Position numbers and translations under genes: made by a program | Shown: one piece after another, positions 43,271 to 51,516 of the stretch | How positions within the stretch are numbered: position 1 is the first letter of the stretch | Layout of the letters: the number at the start of each line of letters is the position of its first letter | NCBI GenBank assembly: GCA_002281575.1 | Contig: NCGN01000003.1 | Location: forward strand, 186,001 to 250,000 | Direction: 5' to 3' | Source: Sphingobacteriia bacterium 28-36-52 | GTDB taxonomy: Bacteria > Bacteroidota > Bacteroidia > Chitinophagales > Chitinophagaceae | Length of the DNA stretch: 64,000 bases | Notes under the pieces: model-generated | Databases searched by the model: none | Told to the model about the DNA's origin: nothing | Seen by the model: the letters and a program-made list of their open reading frames with translations, nothing else

Positions 43271-44941
43271 TTACCAAAGTATAGTATACAATGCAGCAAT
43301 AATTCCAAATAGTATTAATACCCCTACTACAAAGGCTGGATGTAATTTAAACATGCTTCTGTCTACTTCTAATCCATTGGTTTGAACTCCTCTTCTAATA
43401 TCGTTCATGCTAATAAAATACATACCTACTAAACAAATCAAGAATACGATTCCCATTCTATCTAAGAATGGAATTTCAAATACTCCCTCAGCATTAGCTA
43501 CAGCATATCCAGATGAAGCCAACCAAGAAAGGTCAACGTAATTTGGCATGAACTTAAAAATGATAGAGAGTACAAATCCACCAATAGTTGCAAACAATGC
43601 CGCATTAGAACTGGTTTTCTTCCAGAAGAATCCTAAGAAGAACATGGCAAATACGCCCGGTGAAACAAAGCCGGTATACTCTTGAATATATTGGAATCCC
43701 CCTTTTTTATCTATACCCATAAAAGGCGCAACTATCATTGCTAAAATCATTGCAGCAACAATGGAAATTCTTCCAATGTTTACCATTTTTTGCTCTCCTG
43801 CTTCTGTATTAATTTTCTTTTTGTAAATATCTAATGTAAAAATAGTAGCAATACTATTGGCTTTACCTGCTAATGAAGCAACTACTGCCGCAGTAAGTGC
43901 TGCAAAAGACAGCCCTTTTAATCCCACAGGTAATAAATTTAATAATACGGGATATGCTCTATCCGGATTTATTTCTCCATCCTGTAATAACTCTGTTTGA
44001 AAATATCCCTGCTGGTGCATTACATAAGCTGCAATACCTGGTAATACTACTATAACAGGCATAATTAGTTTTAAAAAACCAGCAAATAATAATCCATTAC
44101 GGGCCGTTTTTAAATCGGCTCCCAAAGCGCGTTGGGTAATATATTGGTTACATCCCCAATAATTTAAATTGGCAATCCATAATCCTCCAATCAAAACAGT
44201 AAGCCCCGGCAAATCGGTAAAGCTTGGATTGTCTGGCTTCAAGATCATATGAAAATGATCGTCTGCTTTTTCTCTTAATACTGCAAATCCATTGAGCAGT
44301 CCACTGGTTCCGTTTTGCTCTGCTACCAAGTTCAATGCTATATAAGTTGCTGCCAATCCTCCCAAGATTAAAAAGAATACTTGAATTACATCGGTGTATC
44401 CTATTACTTTCATTCCGCCTAATGTAATCAGTACTGCAAAAAAACCAAGTGCTAGCATACATACGGTGAAAGAGATTCCAGAGATACTGCTAATGGCTAA
44501 TGCTCCTAAGAATAAAATTGAAGTAAGGTTTACAAATACATATAATAATAACCAAAACACTGCCATAATCATTGCTACGGTATCGTTGTAACGTACCTGC
44601 AAAAACTGCGGCATGGTAAATATTTTGTTCTTCAAATAAACAGGCATGAAGAAAATGGCTACCACTATTAATGTTACCGATGCCATCCATTCGTAACTGG
44701 CTATGGCTAATCCCATTTTGAATCCGCTTCCACTCATTCCTATGAACTGCTCCGTAGAAATATTAGATGCAATTAATGATGCCCCAATAGCCCACCAGGT
44801 TAATGATCCTTCCGCTAAAAAATAGTCTTTAGAACTGGCTTCCTTTGCTTTCTTTCTTCGGTATACCCAAATACCATATCCTGCTACTAGAATAAAATAG
44901 AATAGAAATACCAAGTAATCGGTTTGTTGCAATGCATTCAT
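43271..44941 (-). CDS. Sodium/solute symporter (SSS family, SGLT-like)
   Basis: The 556-residue protein has about 14 predicted membrane helices and SSS family motifs: DYFLAEGSLTWWAIGASLIASNISTEQFIGMSGSGF in helix 1-2, PQFLQVRYNDTV, NLNYWGCNQYITQRALGA and GLSFAALTAAVVASLAGKANSIATIFTLDIYKK, with the Ser/Thr sodium-site region in helix 8. The closest characterised relatives transport sugars such as glucose or galactose with sodium, but the specific substrate is not fixed by these motifs. It is transcribed toward marC. A 424-bp gap upstream holds repeats, hairpins and tRNA-Arg. Confidence 0.88.
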   Translation of the reverse strand: MNALQQTDYLVFLFYFILVAGYGIWVYRRKKAKEASSKDYFLAEGSLTWWAIGASLIASNISTEQFIGMSGSGFKMGLAIASYEWMASVTLIVVAIFFMPVYLKNKIFTMPQFLQVRYNDTVAMIMAVFWLLLYVFVNLTSILFLGALAISSISGISFTVCMLALGFFAVLITLGGMKVIGYTDVIQVFFLILGGLAATYIALNLVAEQNGTSGLLNGFAVLREKADDHFHMILKPDNPSFTDLPGLTVLIGGLWIANLNYWGCNQYITQRALGADLKTARNGLLFAGFLKLIMPVIVVLPGIAAYVMHQQGYFQTELLQDGEINPDRAYPVLLNLLPVGLKGLSFAALTAAVVASLAGKANSIATIFTLDIYKKKINTEAGEQKMVNIGRISIVAAMILAMIVAPFMGIDKKGGFQYIQEYTGFVSPGVFAMFFLGFFWKKTSSNAALFATIGGFVLSIIFKFMPNYVDLSWLASSGYAVANAEGVFEIPFLDRMGIVFLICLVGMYFISMNDIRRGVQTNGLEVDRSMFKLHPAFVVGVLILFGIIAALYTILW

Positions 44942-45055
44942 ACAGCTTAGTTATAATCGTTTTAAACTTTTGTAAGCTATACAATTATCAAATGCGGTTG
45001 AATGTATGGTGCAGGATTTTTTTATCATTTGTAGGGGGTGGGTGTGTCTTGCGTC

Positions 45056-45124
45056 GCCAGGATTGTCTTCCTGACTTTGCCAGGATTGTCGGTATCACAT
45101 CGCCAGGATTGTCGGTCTGCGACC
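45056..45124 (+). repeat. Three tandem 23-bp units with a 12-bp invariant core GCCAGGATTGTC
   Basis: GCCAGGATTGTC occurs at 45056-45067, 45079-45090 and 45102-45113, exactly 23 bp apart; the 11-bp remainders differ. The core begins like the 3' part of the neighbouring tRNA gene (GCCAGGA at 45271-45277 on the same strand). The region is more GC-rich than its surroundings. It is too short and too few for a CRISPR array. Confidence 0.75.
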
Positions 45125-45219
45125 GACTTCCCTCCGTATTGAACTTACTCAAACCCCTTACGGCTACCTTCGGTAGCCTAGTCTTTCATTCTCGTCAGCT
45201 TTCACACGCAAGCGTGTGA
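45111..45219 (-). other. Train of three perfect small hairpins downstream of tRNA-Arg
   Basis: Perfect inverted repeats lie at 45111-45127 (GTCGGTC, 3-base loop, GACCGAC), 45162-45178 (GGCTACC, 3-base loop, GGTAGCC) and 45202-45219 (TCACACGC, 2-base gap, GCGTGTGA). Read on the tRNA strand, two of the loops are GCA and GAA, the GNA type that makes very stable mini-hairpins. No protein signal is seen in the gap 44942-45263 apart from these. They could form a structured RNA on the same transcript as the tRNA, or be REP-like DNA elements. Confidence 0.55.
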
Positions 45220-45232
45220 CGCTGCCTCGAAT

Positions 45233-45254
45233 AAAAGACTGCAGCTTTCGCTGC
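45233..45254 (-). terminator. Probable terminator after tRNA-Arg
   Basis: On the minus strand GCAGC-GAAA-GCTGC (45254-45241) forms a 5-bp stem with a GNRA tetraloop and is followed by AGTCTTTTAT. It lies 9 bp after the tRNA 3' end. Confidence 0.55.
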
Positions 45255-45263
45255 GGGGGTTTG

Positions 45264-45335
45264 TGGTCTCGCCAGGAATCGAACCTGGATCTGGAGCTTC
45301 GGAAACTCTTATACTATCCATTGTACTACGAAACC
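45264..45335 (-). tRNA. tRNA-Arg (anticodon CCG)
   Basis: The minus strand folds into a tRNA cloverleaf: acceptor GGTTTCG/CGAGACC with one G-T pair, D arm GTAC/GTAT with loop AATGGATA, anticodon loop TTCCGAA giving anticodon CCG, and T arm CCAGG-TTCGATT-CCTGG. The top pair of the anticodon stem (27-43) is an A-C mismatch. CCA is not encoded (ACA follows). It lies 30 bp downstream of pfkB, in the same direction. Confidence 0.93.
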
Positions 45336-45365
45336 AATAATTGTTGCAAATGTAATTGAAGCAAA

Positions 45366-46295
45366 TTAATTCTGCTTGATCTGCGCAAAAATGCGTTCGG
45401 TATCTGCTAAAGAACAAAGCTCTGTTCCCTTGTGCAAAGTAGCTGCAGAACCCGCAGCTACGCCGTATTGCAATACCTGTTCCCATCCCCAGCCTTTGGT
45501 TAATGCTGCTAACATTCCTGCTACCATACTATCCCCTGCCCCTACGGTGCTTAATACCGGTGCCTTTGGTGCAACAGCTTGGAAATGTTCGGTGGCTGTA
45601 ATCAACATAGCCCCTTCTGCTCCCATTGAAACGGCCATGGCTTTGCATGAGCCTGCTGCTATTACTTGTCGAGCGGTTGCTATAACGTCTGAAATATCAA
45701 TCCAATCTTTGCCCACTAAAGAAGCCAGTTCGCGCAAGTTGGGCTTGATTAAATATAAGCCCTCTTTAACCGCGGCTTTTAATCCATCACCTGAAGTATC
45801 TATTATCAACTTAGCATTTAGCTGTTCCGCAATGGTAGCTATCTCTTGAAAAACTGCTGTTGAAGTTCCTGGCGGCAAACTTCCACTCACTACAATATAA
45901 TCTGCGTGTGCACAATTACCAATCGCTTGCATTACCAATCCTAATTCTTGTTCAGATACCGACTCTCCTGACATTCCAAATCGATATTGCAATTTTTTTT
46001 CTTCATCAAACACCACAAAATTTTCACGTGTATCGCCAGCTGTTGCAATAGCGGTGAAAGCAACTTGTTCTTTGGCCAATAAAGCTTCTAATGTTTTTCC
46101 GGTATATCCTCCAGATAATATAATGGCTTCTGATGCTACTCCTAATTTTTTCAAAGCCCTGGAAATATTGATGCCTCCACCACCTGGTTCTACTTTTGAA
46201 GACATCGCCCGTAATTTTTTTTCAGGAACCAATTCGGGAACCGAAATACTTTTATCTAATGCAGGATTGAGTGTAATTGTAACAATGTTTGCCAT
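45366..46295 (-). CDS. pfkB: PfkB-type 6-phosphofructokinase / 1-phosphofructokinase family sugar kinase
   Basis: The 309-residue protein is a ribokinase-fold (PfkB) kinase most like E. coli Pfk-2: TLNPALDKSISVPELVPEKKLR, VEPGGGGINISRALKKLG, YIVVSGSLPPG, LIKPNLRELASLVG and the C-terminal catalytic motif STVGAGDSMVAGMLAAL, then GVAAGSAATLHKGTELC. It would phosphorylate fructose-6-phosphate or a related phosphosugar. It lies 9 bp after crtY and ends the carotenoid operon, which is an unusual place for a glycolytic enzyme. The closest family members use fructose-6-phosphate; substrate is inferred. Confidence 0.87.
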   Translation of the reverse strand: MANIVTITLNPALDKSISVPELVPEKKLRAMSSKVEPGGGGINISRALKKLGVASEAIILSGGYTGKTLEALLAKEQVAFTAIATAGDTRENFVVFDEEKKLQYRFGMSGESVSEQELGLVMQAIGNCAHADYIVVSGSLPPGTSTAVFQEIATIAEQLNAKLIIDTSGDGLKAAVKEGLYLIKPNLRELASLVGKDWIDISDVIATARQVIAAGSCKAMAVSMGAEGAMLITATEHFQAVAPKAPVLSTVGAGDSMVAGMLAALTKGWGWEQVLQYGVAAGSAATLHKGTELCSLADTERIFAQIKQN

Positions 46296-46304
46296 TGTAT
46301 AAAA

Positions 46305-47489
46305 TTACAGTAATTCTTTTAGCGCAGCAGGCAAGAAAATGCCGGTAGGCACACTGCTCATAATCTTTAAATCGGTCAAAATACTACTTTCATTGTCTAG
46401 AAAAGCCAATACGTTACTGGCTTTATTCCCCTTAAAAATAGCAGCAAAAATTTCATCCCCAGGCATTTTACGATGATGCAAAACATGCAATAAAACAGCA
46501 TCGTACAAATGTCCTTTTGAATCATTCATTGTTTTGCCATAAGTTAAGTCTTTGCCTTTTTTAATGGCTTCTATTAACTGTGTAGTTCGTTTTTGAATAA
46601 ACTTAAATGCATAACCACTGCTGGCTTTGGCTTGTCCGCCTGCAATTCCGATAAAAATATTTCTTCCTTTTGCATAGGAGAATTTTTTAGTGGTCATAGG
46701 AATCACCCCCTTTTCTTCGTGCAAAATTTCGTAATAATTGATTTGTAATTGTTCAGCAATGTATTTTTTCAACGCTGCATTATAATCATCATCGGCTAAT
46801 AACTTTTCAGTAAACAATGTGTACTCAATTAATGCGGTATTAGCAGAAGTAGGCAATACATACATAAAGGTAGTCCCCTGTTCTTGCCCTACCCTGAAAT
46901 CCATGAATACTGCTTTACTTGAATCAAAACAATCAGTGGCTGCTTTAATTTCCCATCCTTTAAAATGTTGTAAAAAATGATATTCATCAGCAGCTGCTTT
47001 GATGGGTTCAAATAAAATGCTGCTAAATACATACTCAGCATAAATGATTTCACCATCAACTAATTCAACTCCGGCTATTTCATTATTTCTTAACTTATTA
47101 CTGTGGTCTAAAAATTTGGACGATTCAACCAATTTTTTTACAGATGCTTTTCTCCATTCAATATTGGGAGAAGCCGATGCATTGGTTTTTACATAATTGT
47201 AAAAATCAAGCCCCCTGATCATTTTGTAGATATAAGGATCAATTGATAGTTCCGAGGAATAATGATTTGAATAGAAATCGAGTTTTGTCCATTGGTGATG
47301 TACAATGGACTCAAAAAGATCGGGCTTGGTTTCCCAAAAGCACCAAGTGCGGTCATTTTGCTGCTTATCATCAGCATCTAATACCAATATTTTTTTTGAA
47401 GCAAAGAAGGGATCAATAACCATTCGCATCAATAAACTCATGCCTGCGCAACCAGCTCCTGCAATAATATAGTCGTATTGTTTATTCAA
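46305..47489 (-). CDS. crtY: Lycopene beta-cyclase, CrtY family
   Basis: CrtY cyclises lycopene ends to beta-rings. The 394-residue protein has an N-terminal FAD/NAD-binding loop (YIIAGAGCAGMSLLMRM), the NDRTWCFWE motif typical of the CrtY/CrtL family, FMDFRVGQEQGTTFMYVLP with the family active-site region, and FIGIAGGQAKASSGYAFKFIQ. It is the gene before pfkB in the operon and follows crtZ by 4 bp. With crtZ it points to beta-ring carotenoids such as zeaxanthin or hydroxylated derivatives. Confidence 0.9.
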   Translation of the reverse strand: MNKQYDYIIAGAGCAGMSLLMRMVIDPFFASKKILVLDADDKQQNDRTWCFWETKPDLFESIVHHQWTKLDFYSNHYSSELSIDPYIYKMIRGLDFYNYVKTNASASPNIEWRKASVKKLVESSKFLDHSNKLRNNEIAGVELVDGEIIYAEYVFSSILFEPIKAAADEYHFLQHFKGWEIKAATDCFDSSKAVFMDFRVGQEQGTTFMYVLPTSANTALIEYTLFTEKLLADDDYNAALKKYIAEQLQINYYEILHEEKGVIPMTTKKFSYAKGRNIFIGIAGGQAKASSGYAFKFIQKRTTQLIEAIKKGKDLTYGKTMNDSKGHLYDAVLLHVLHHRKMPGDEIFAAIFKGNKASNVLAFLDNESSILTDLKIMSSVPTGIFLPAALKELL

Positions 47490-47493
47490 CTAG

Positions 47494-47961
47494 TTAAACT
47501 GCTTTTAGCTTTTCATCTCTTCTGATTTTATCCCAGTATTTTTTAGCAACAATCAACATGCCGAAACTTTCGCCTTCTTCTTTATGTAAATGTTTGTGGT
47601 GCATTTTATGCGCCCATCTAATGGCTCTGATGTATCGGTTATTACTACGAGTGAATAATTTAATGCGTTGGTGGATGATGATTTCGTGTACCAAAAAATA
47701 AGCAAAGCCATATAATGCAATACCTGCTCCTATGCTAACAACCCAATAATTTTGATTCATACTGCCTAGCATGATACAAAGCCAACTGGGTATGGCAAAA
47801 ATCACGAAAAATGCATCGTTCTTTTCCCAAAATCCGGGGCCTTTCTGGTGATGGTCTTCGTGCAAGTACCATAGAAATCCATGCATCACATATCGGTGGG
47901 TTAGCCAAGTAATCCCTTCCATTACAACAAATACCAATAAGGTTACTAATACATAAATCAT
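47494..47961 (-). CDS. crtZ: Beta-carotene hydroxylase, CrtZ family
   Basis: CrtZ is a di-iron membrane hydroxylase that puts 3-hydroxyls on beta-rings. The 155-residue protein shows all His motifs: HRYVMH, HEDHH, HEIIIHQR and HKMHHKHLH, with four hydrophobic segments between them. It lies between crtY (4 bp) and the DUF422 gene (1 bp). Expected product with CrtY is zeaxanthin-type carotenoid. Confidence 0.93.
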   Translation of the reverse strand: MIYVLVTLLVFVVMEGITWLTHRYVMHGFLWYLHEDHHQKGPGFWEKNDAFFVIFAIPSWLCIMLGSMNQNYWVVSIGAGIALYGFAYFLVHEIIIHQRIKLFTRSNNRYIRAIRWAHKMHHKHLHKEEGESFGMLIVAKKYWDKIRRDEKLKAV

Positions 47962-47962
47962 C

Positions 47963-48637
47963 TTATAAGAAAATTCTAAGTGATAGAAAAAACAACGCTT
48001 GTATAATTAACAAATGTATGGCAAAATGGTTTTGCGCTTTAATTCGCATTTGTTGTTGAACAGCCAATAAAATGGCACTAATCACAAACCAACAAGCATA
48101 ATTAAGCATGGGAATTGTGCCTCCCTCCCATGTCCAAAATCCTAATTTTATGGCAACTGGTTCCATTAACCAATCAAAGAAAGTGGCTAACACTGCACCA
48201 TCAACCACAACCGACCATTTGATAATGGCCCTCGGTATTGGTGCTTCGTATTTGGCCAACATTACTTTATTCAATTGTTGCATTAAAGACCCACAACAAA
48301 AAACAATCACAAACCAATTCATCCCTATTAAAAATGGTACACCCATCAACTTTGGTCCCATAACAGTTCCATAATTGTAGTCGCCAAATAAAATCCCTGT
48401 ATTCACCCCAATGATTTCAGTGACCATTCCTGTTGCAAATGCCAATAAAAAAAATCCAATAAATCCTTTCTCTAAACGCTCTTGACTAGCTGCAAGAAGG
48501 ACCCCCATTAAAACCAATGTTATTGGAGTATTATTGATAAACCAATCTTTATACGGAGTAAAAAGAATACCTATCACACCTACAAAATGGAATAATATTG
48601 CTAAAAACAGTGGTATTCGTGGCCTTGCGTATAACAT
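47963..48637 (-). CDS. Carotenoid biosynthesis membrane protein, DUF422/CruF-like
   Basis: The 224-residue protein has about seven membrane helices and resembles the DUF422 carotenoid biosynthesis family (TEIIGVNTGILFGDYNYGTVMGPKLMGVPFLIGMNWFVIV, DWLMEPVAIKLGFWTWEGG, PMLNYACWFV). The characterised member CruF hydrates the 1',2' double bond of the psi-end of carotenoids. Placed next to a CrtD-like desaturase (5 bp), it is likely a 1',2'-hydratase feeding CrtD. It could also be a bisabosqualene-type or cyclase relative, since the family is heterogeneous. Confidence 0.78.
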   Translation of the reverse strand: MLYARPRIPLFLAILFHFVGVIGILFTPYKDWFINNTPITLVLMGVLLAASQERLEKGFIGFFLLAFATGMVTEIIGVNTGILFGDYNYGTVMGPKLMGVPFLIGMNWFVIVFCCGSLMQQLNKVMLAKYEAPIPRAIIKWSVVVDGAVLATFFDWLMEPVAIKLGFWTWEGGTIPMLNYACWFVISAILLAVQQQMRIKAQNHFAIHLLIIQALFFLSLRIFL

Positions 48638-48642
48638 GGTTG

Positions 48643-50145
48643 CTAATGCTTTAAATTTTGCTGTTCAACGACCAAATTGGCCATAATGGCTGCGCTCGAT
48701 AAACAAAGTGGAATTCCTCCTCCTGGATGAACACTCCCCCCTACAAAATACAACCCTTTTGTGGCATTGCTGAAATTAGGGTGTCGCATAAATGCTGCAG
48801 TTTTGCTATTAGAGCTGGTTCCATATAATGAACCCATATAAGAAGCTGTTTTAGATTCTATGCTAACAGGGGACAATACTTCTTCCACTTCAATGAGTGG
48901 TTCAATTTCTTCTCCCAATATATTACCCAATTTTTTAAGTACCGCAGTCTTATAGAAGTCTTTAATAGACTCCCAATCTTGCCCTTTATTAGCGGGCGCA
49001 TTCACCATTACAAACCAATTCTCTTTGCCCTTTGGGGCTTGGATAGAAGGTTCTTGTTTGCTAGTTATATTAATGTAAACTGTTGGATCGGCAAACGGTT
49101 GTTTGGTTTTAAACAATGATTCAAACTCCTTTTCATATTCGCTACTAAAAAAGATATTATGCAAATCCAACTGAGGAAAGTTTTTATTAATACCCCAATA
49201 AAAGATAAATGCGCTGCTGCTTCTTTCTTGTTTTAATACTTTAGCTGCTTTAGCAGTATCTCCTAATAACTGCTGATAAGTAAAATAAACATCCATATTG
49301 CTTACTACTATATCAGCAAATTGATTTTCATTATTCACCACCACTCCCTTAACTACTCCTTGTGTTCGAATAATTTTTTCTACTCCATTTCCAAAATGAA
49401 ATACCACTCCTTTTTTTAAGGCTAATTGATAAAGTGCATTCGTAATACTAATCATTCCTCCTTTAGGATAAAAAGTTCCTTCATTGTGTTCCAAATGCGG
49501 AATCAAAGAAAGCATAGCTGGTGCTTTGTAAGGATTGCTTCCATTATAAGTTGCATACCTATTAAAGAGTTGAACCAACTTGGGCGATTTAAAAGAACGT
49601 TTATTGTAGCTGTCTAAAGAATTAAATAGATAAGGCCATTTGACTGTTTGAATGGCTTTGAATATAGGTGCCTTAAATAGGGTTTGAATTTTATGTAAAG
49701 AATATTGTAAGAATATTCCTGCAATATGATTATATGCATCAGCCGATCTATTCAAATATTGATGTAGATTTTCTACAGGCTCATTGGTTTTTGCTTGCAA
49801 TTCAGCTGCAAATTTTTCATGATCGGCATAAGCACTAATAATAGTGCCATCTTCATAAAAATAATTACAAGCAATGGGAACACGCTCATAACTAAAATAC
49901 TCGTGCATGGGCTCACCTGCAAATGCAAATAACTCTTCTATTAATTGAGGGCGTGTAAACAAACTTGGACCAGCATCAAACTGGTAGCCACCTAATTCAA
50001 AATGACTCAGCTTACCACCAGGATAATCATTTTTTTCAAAAACGGTAACTGCATATCCCATCACTTGCAATCGAATTGCTGCTGCTAAGCCAGCTACGCC
50101 TGCTCCTATTACGATTGCTTTTTTTGTGGGGGTAGTAGTACTCAT
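48643..50145 (-). CDS. crtD: Phytoene desaturase-family oxidoreductase, probably CrtD (hydroxycarotenoid 3,4-desaturase)
   Basis: The 500-residue FAD-dependent amine-oxidase-fold protein has the dinucleotide motif (VIGAGVAGLAAAIRLQVMGYAVTVFEKN), DAGPSLFTRP, a GTFYPKGGMISITNAL substrate-region block, and the C-terminal GLYFVGGSVHPGGGIPLCLSSAAI motif of the CrtI/CrtD family. It lies in the same operon as a second such enzyme at 51509-53008 that looks like the true CrtI. Context with the CruF-like gene, and differences such as HNIFFSSEYEKEFESLF, favour CrtD. The CrtI/CrtD split is inferred, not proven. Confidence 0.82.
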   Translation of the reverse strand: MSTTTPTKKAIVIGAGVAGLAAAIRLQVMGYAVTVFEKNDYPGGKLSHFELGGYQFDAGPSLFTRPQLIEELFAFAGEPMHEYFSYERVPIACNYFYEDGTIISAYADHEKFAAELQAKTNEPVENLHQYLNRSADAYNHIAGIFLQYSLHKIQTLFKAPIFKAIQTVKWPYLFNSLDSYNKRSFKSPKLVQLFNRYATYNGSNPYKAPAMLSLIPHLEHNEGTFYPKGGMISITNALYQLALKKGVVFHFGNGVEKIIRTQGVVKGVVVNNENQFADIVVSNMDVYFTYQQLLGDTAKAAKVLKQERSSSAFIFYWGINKNFPQLDLHNIFFSSEYEKEFESLFKTKQPFADPTVYINITSKQEPSIQAPKGKENWFVMVNAPANKGQDWESIKDFYKTAVLKKLGNILGEEIEPLIEVEEVLSPVSIESKTASYMGSLYGTSSNSKTAAFMRHPNFSNATKGLYFVGGSVHPGGGIPLCLSSAAIMANLVVEQQNLKH

Positions 50146-50150
50146 CTCCT

Positions 50151-50675
50151 TTATTTATTAAGTTGCAAGTGCCATGCTTTCACCTTAGGATAAGCAATTA
50201 AAAACCAACTTGTAAATACTGCAGGTTCTGTTGCAATCAGTTGATCTATGTTTTCAAATGTACGGAAAGCACAGTCTTTAACCTCTAAAGGATTGGGTTG
50301 AATATTACCTTGATAGTTTCCTATAAATACATGGTCAAACTCATACTCGGTTAACCCATTGTCGAATGGGGCTTTATACACAAAATCGAAGGCCTTCTCT
50401 AAAGTAGTATCAAAGCCCATTTCTTCTTGTAATCGCCTATGAGCAGCATCAATGGTATGCTCCCCTGGCTTAGGATGACTACAGCAAGTATTGGTCCATA
50501 AATTAGCACTATGGTATTTGCTGCTGGCTCTCTGTTGCAATAACATTTCGCCTGCATTATTGAAAATAAAAACACTAAAAGCCCTGTGCAACACAGCTTT
50601 TTCATGTGCTTCCATTTTTTCCATAAAGCCTAATTCCTGATCGGCTTCATTTACCAGAATCACTTGTTCTAACAT
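50151..50675 (-). CDS. idi: Isopentenyl-diphosphate delta-isomerase, type 1
   Basis: Idi interconverts IPP and DMAPP, supplying precursors for carotenoids. The 174-residue Nudix-fold protein has the metal/acid-base residues: HRAFSVFIFN, the catalytic Cys in TNTCCSHPKPGE, the Glu-rich RRLQEEMGFD helix, YEFDHVFIG and a final W-region. Its place between crtB (4 bp) and crtD (5 bp) boosts the precursor pool when the operon is on. Confidence 0.94.
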   Translation of the reverse strand: MLEQVILVNEADQELGFMEKMEAHEKAVLHRAFSVFIFNNAGEMLLQQRASSKYHSANLWTNTCCSHPKPGEHTIDAAHRRLQEEMGFDTTLEKAFDFVYKAPFDNGLTEYEFDHVFIGNYQGNIQPNPLEVKDCAFRTFENIDQLIATEPAVFTSWFLIAYPKVKAWHLQLNK

Positions 50676-50679
50676 GTAT

Positions 50680-51516
50680 TTAGAGCAGATTTAATTGACT
50701 TCTAATACCCGCTTTTGCCAAAATAAACATCTTACCGTGGTCGGGTATTCTAACTCTAGTGTCTAGAATTTTTTGTGGCTGAAGTTTCTTGATTTTCTTA
50801 AATAAACTCAAATAATATTTATACGCAACATAAACCCCAAAACGAGCTTTTAATGGCAATTGAAGTATGCCCTCATATGCGTGATCAAAATCTTTTTGTA
50901 TGTCTTCTTCTATTTTTAATTTGTCTTCCTGAGTAAAATTAGTGAAGTCGCAACCTGGAAAATACATTCGATCCAAACCTTCGAAATCGGCCTTTAAATC
51001 TCTTAAGAAATTCACTTTTTGAAATGCAGAACCAAGGCTGCAGGCATAGGGTTTCAGCTGTTCGTAATTGGTTCTATTTCCATTGCAAAAAACATACAAA
51101 CACATTAAGCCAACTACTTCAGCACTTCCATAAATATATTCTTCATAGCCAGATTTATCATATTGCTTCTTTCCCAAATCCATTTCCATGCTATGCAAAA
51201 AAGCATCAATCAATTGCGGGTCTATTTTAAATTCGTTTACCGTAAGTTGAAAGCTATGCAAAATGGGGTTCAGAGAAATTTTCTGATCAATTGCTTTATA
51301 GGTTGCTGCTTTAAATTCTGCTAGTAATGTTTCTTTATCAAAGTCATGAAATGTATCTACTATTTCGTCTGCAAACCTTACAAACCCGTAAATATTGAAT
51401 ACGGGTGTTCTAAGATCTTTATGCAAAAGACGAATAGAGGAAGAAAAACTAGTGCTATAAAGCTCGGTAGTAATTCTGCTACATTCTTGGCTTACCTGGT
51501 GAAACAGTTTAATCAT
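50680..51516 (-). CDS. crtB: Phytoene synthase
   Basis: CrtB condenses two geranylgeranyl diphosphates into phytoene. The start is set at ATG 51516, 8 bp inside the crtI 3' end, giving 278 residues; a longer in-frame reading to 51549 adds 11 residues. Visible are the first Asp motif in FVRFADEIVDTF, SAEVVGLMCLYVF and the second motif AFQKVNFLRDLKADFEGLDRMYFP. It is followed by idi. The GGPP synthase (crtE) that provides its substrate is not in this window. Confidence 0.92.
   Translation of the reverse strand: MIKLFHQVSQECSRITTELYSTSFSSSIRLLHKDLRTPVFNIYGFVRFADEIVDTFHDFDKETLLAEFKAATYKAIDQKISLNPILHSFQLTVNEFKIDPQLIDAFLHSMEMDLGKKQYDKSGYEEYIYGSAEVVGLMCLYVFCNGNRTNYEQLKPYACSLGSAFQKVNFLRDLKADFEGLDRMYFPGCDFTNFTQEDKLKIEEDIQKDFDHAYEGILQLPLKARFGVYVAYKYYLSLFKKIKKLQPQKILDTRVRIPDHGKMFILAKAGIRSQLNLL

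Noticed and set aside
45056..45124. CRISPR-like repeat-spacer pattern
   Set aside because: The invariant part is only 12 bp, the spacers 11 bp, there are three units, and no cas gene is in the window.
44932..45219. 95-codon open frame over the repeat and hairpin region
   Set aside because: It crosses the 23-bp repeats and two perfect hairpins and has no protein-like pattern; the structure is explained better at DNA/RNA level.
45264..45335. Integrated element attachment site at tRNA-Arg
   Set aside because: No integrase and no long direct repeat of the tRNA end was found in the window; only the short GCCAGGA similarity to the 23-bp repeats, which is kept as a separate observation.
45376..45849. 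157-codon open frame on the plus strand across pfkB
   Set aside because: It lies antisense to conserved PfkB motifs; product looks random.
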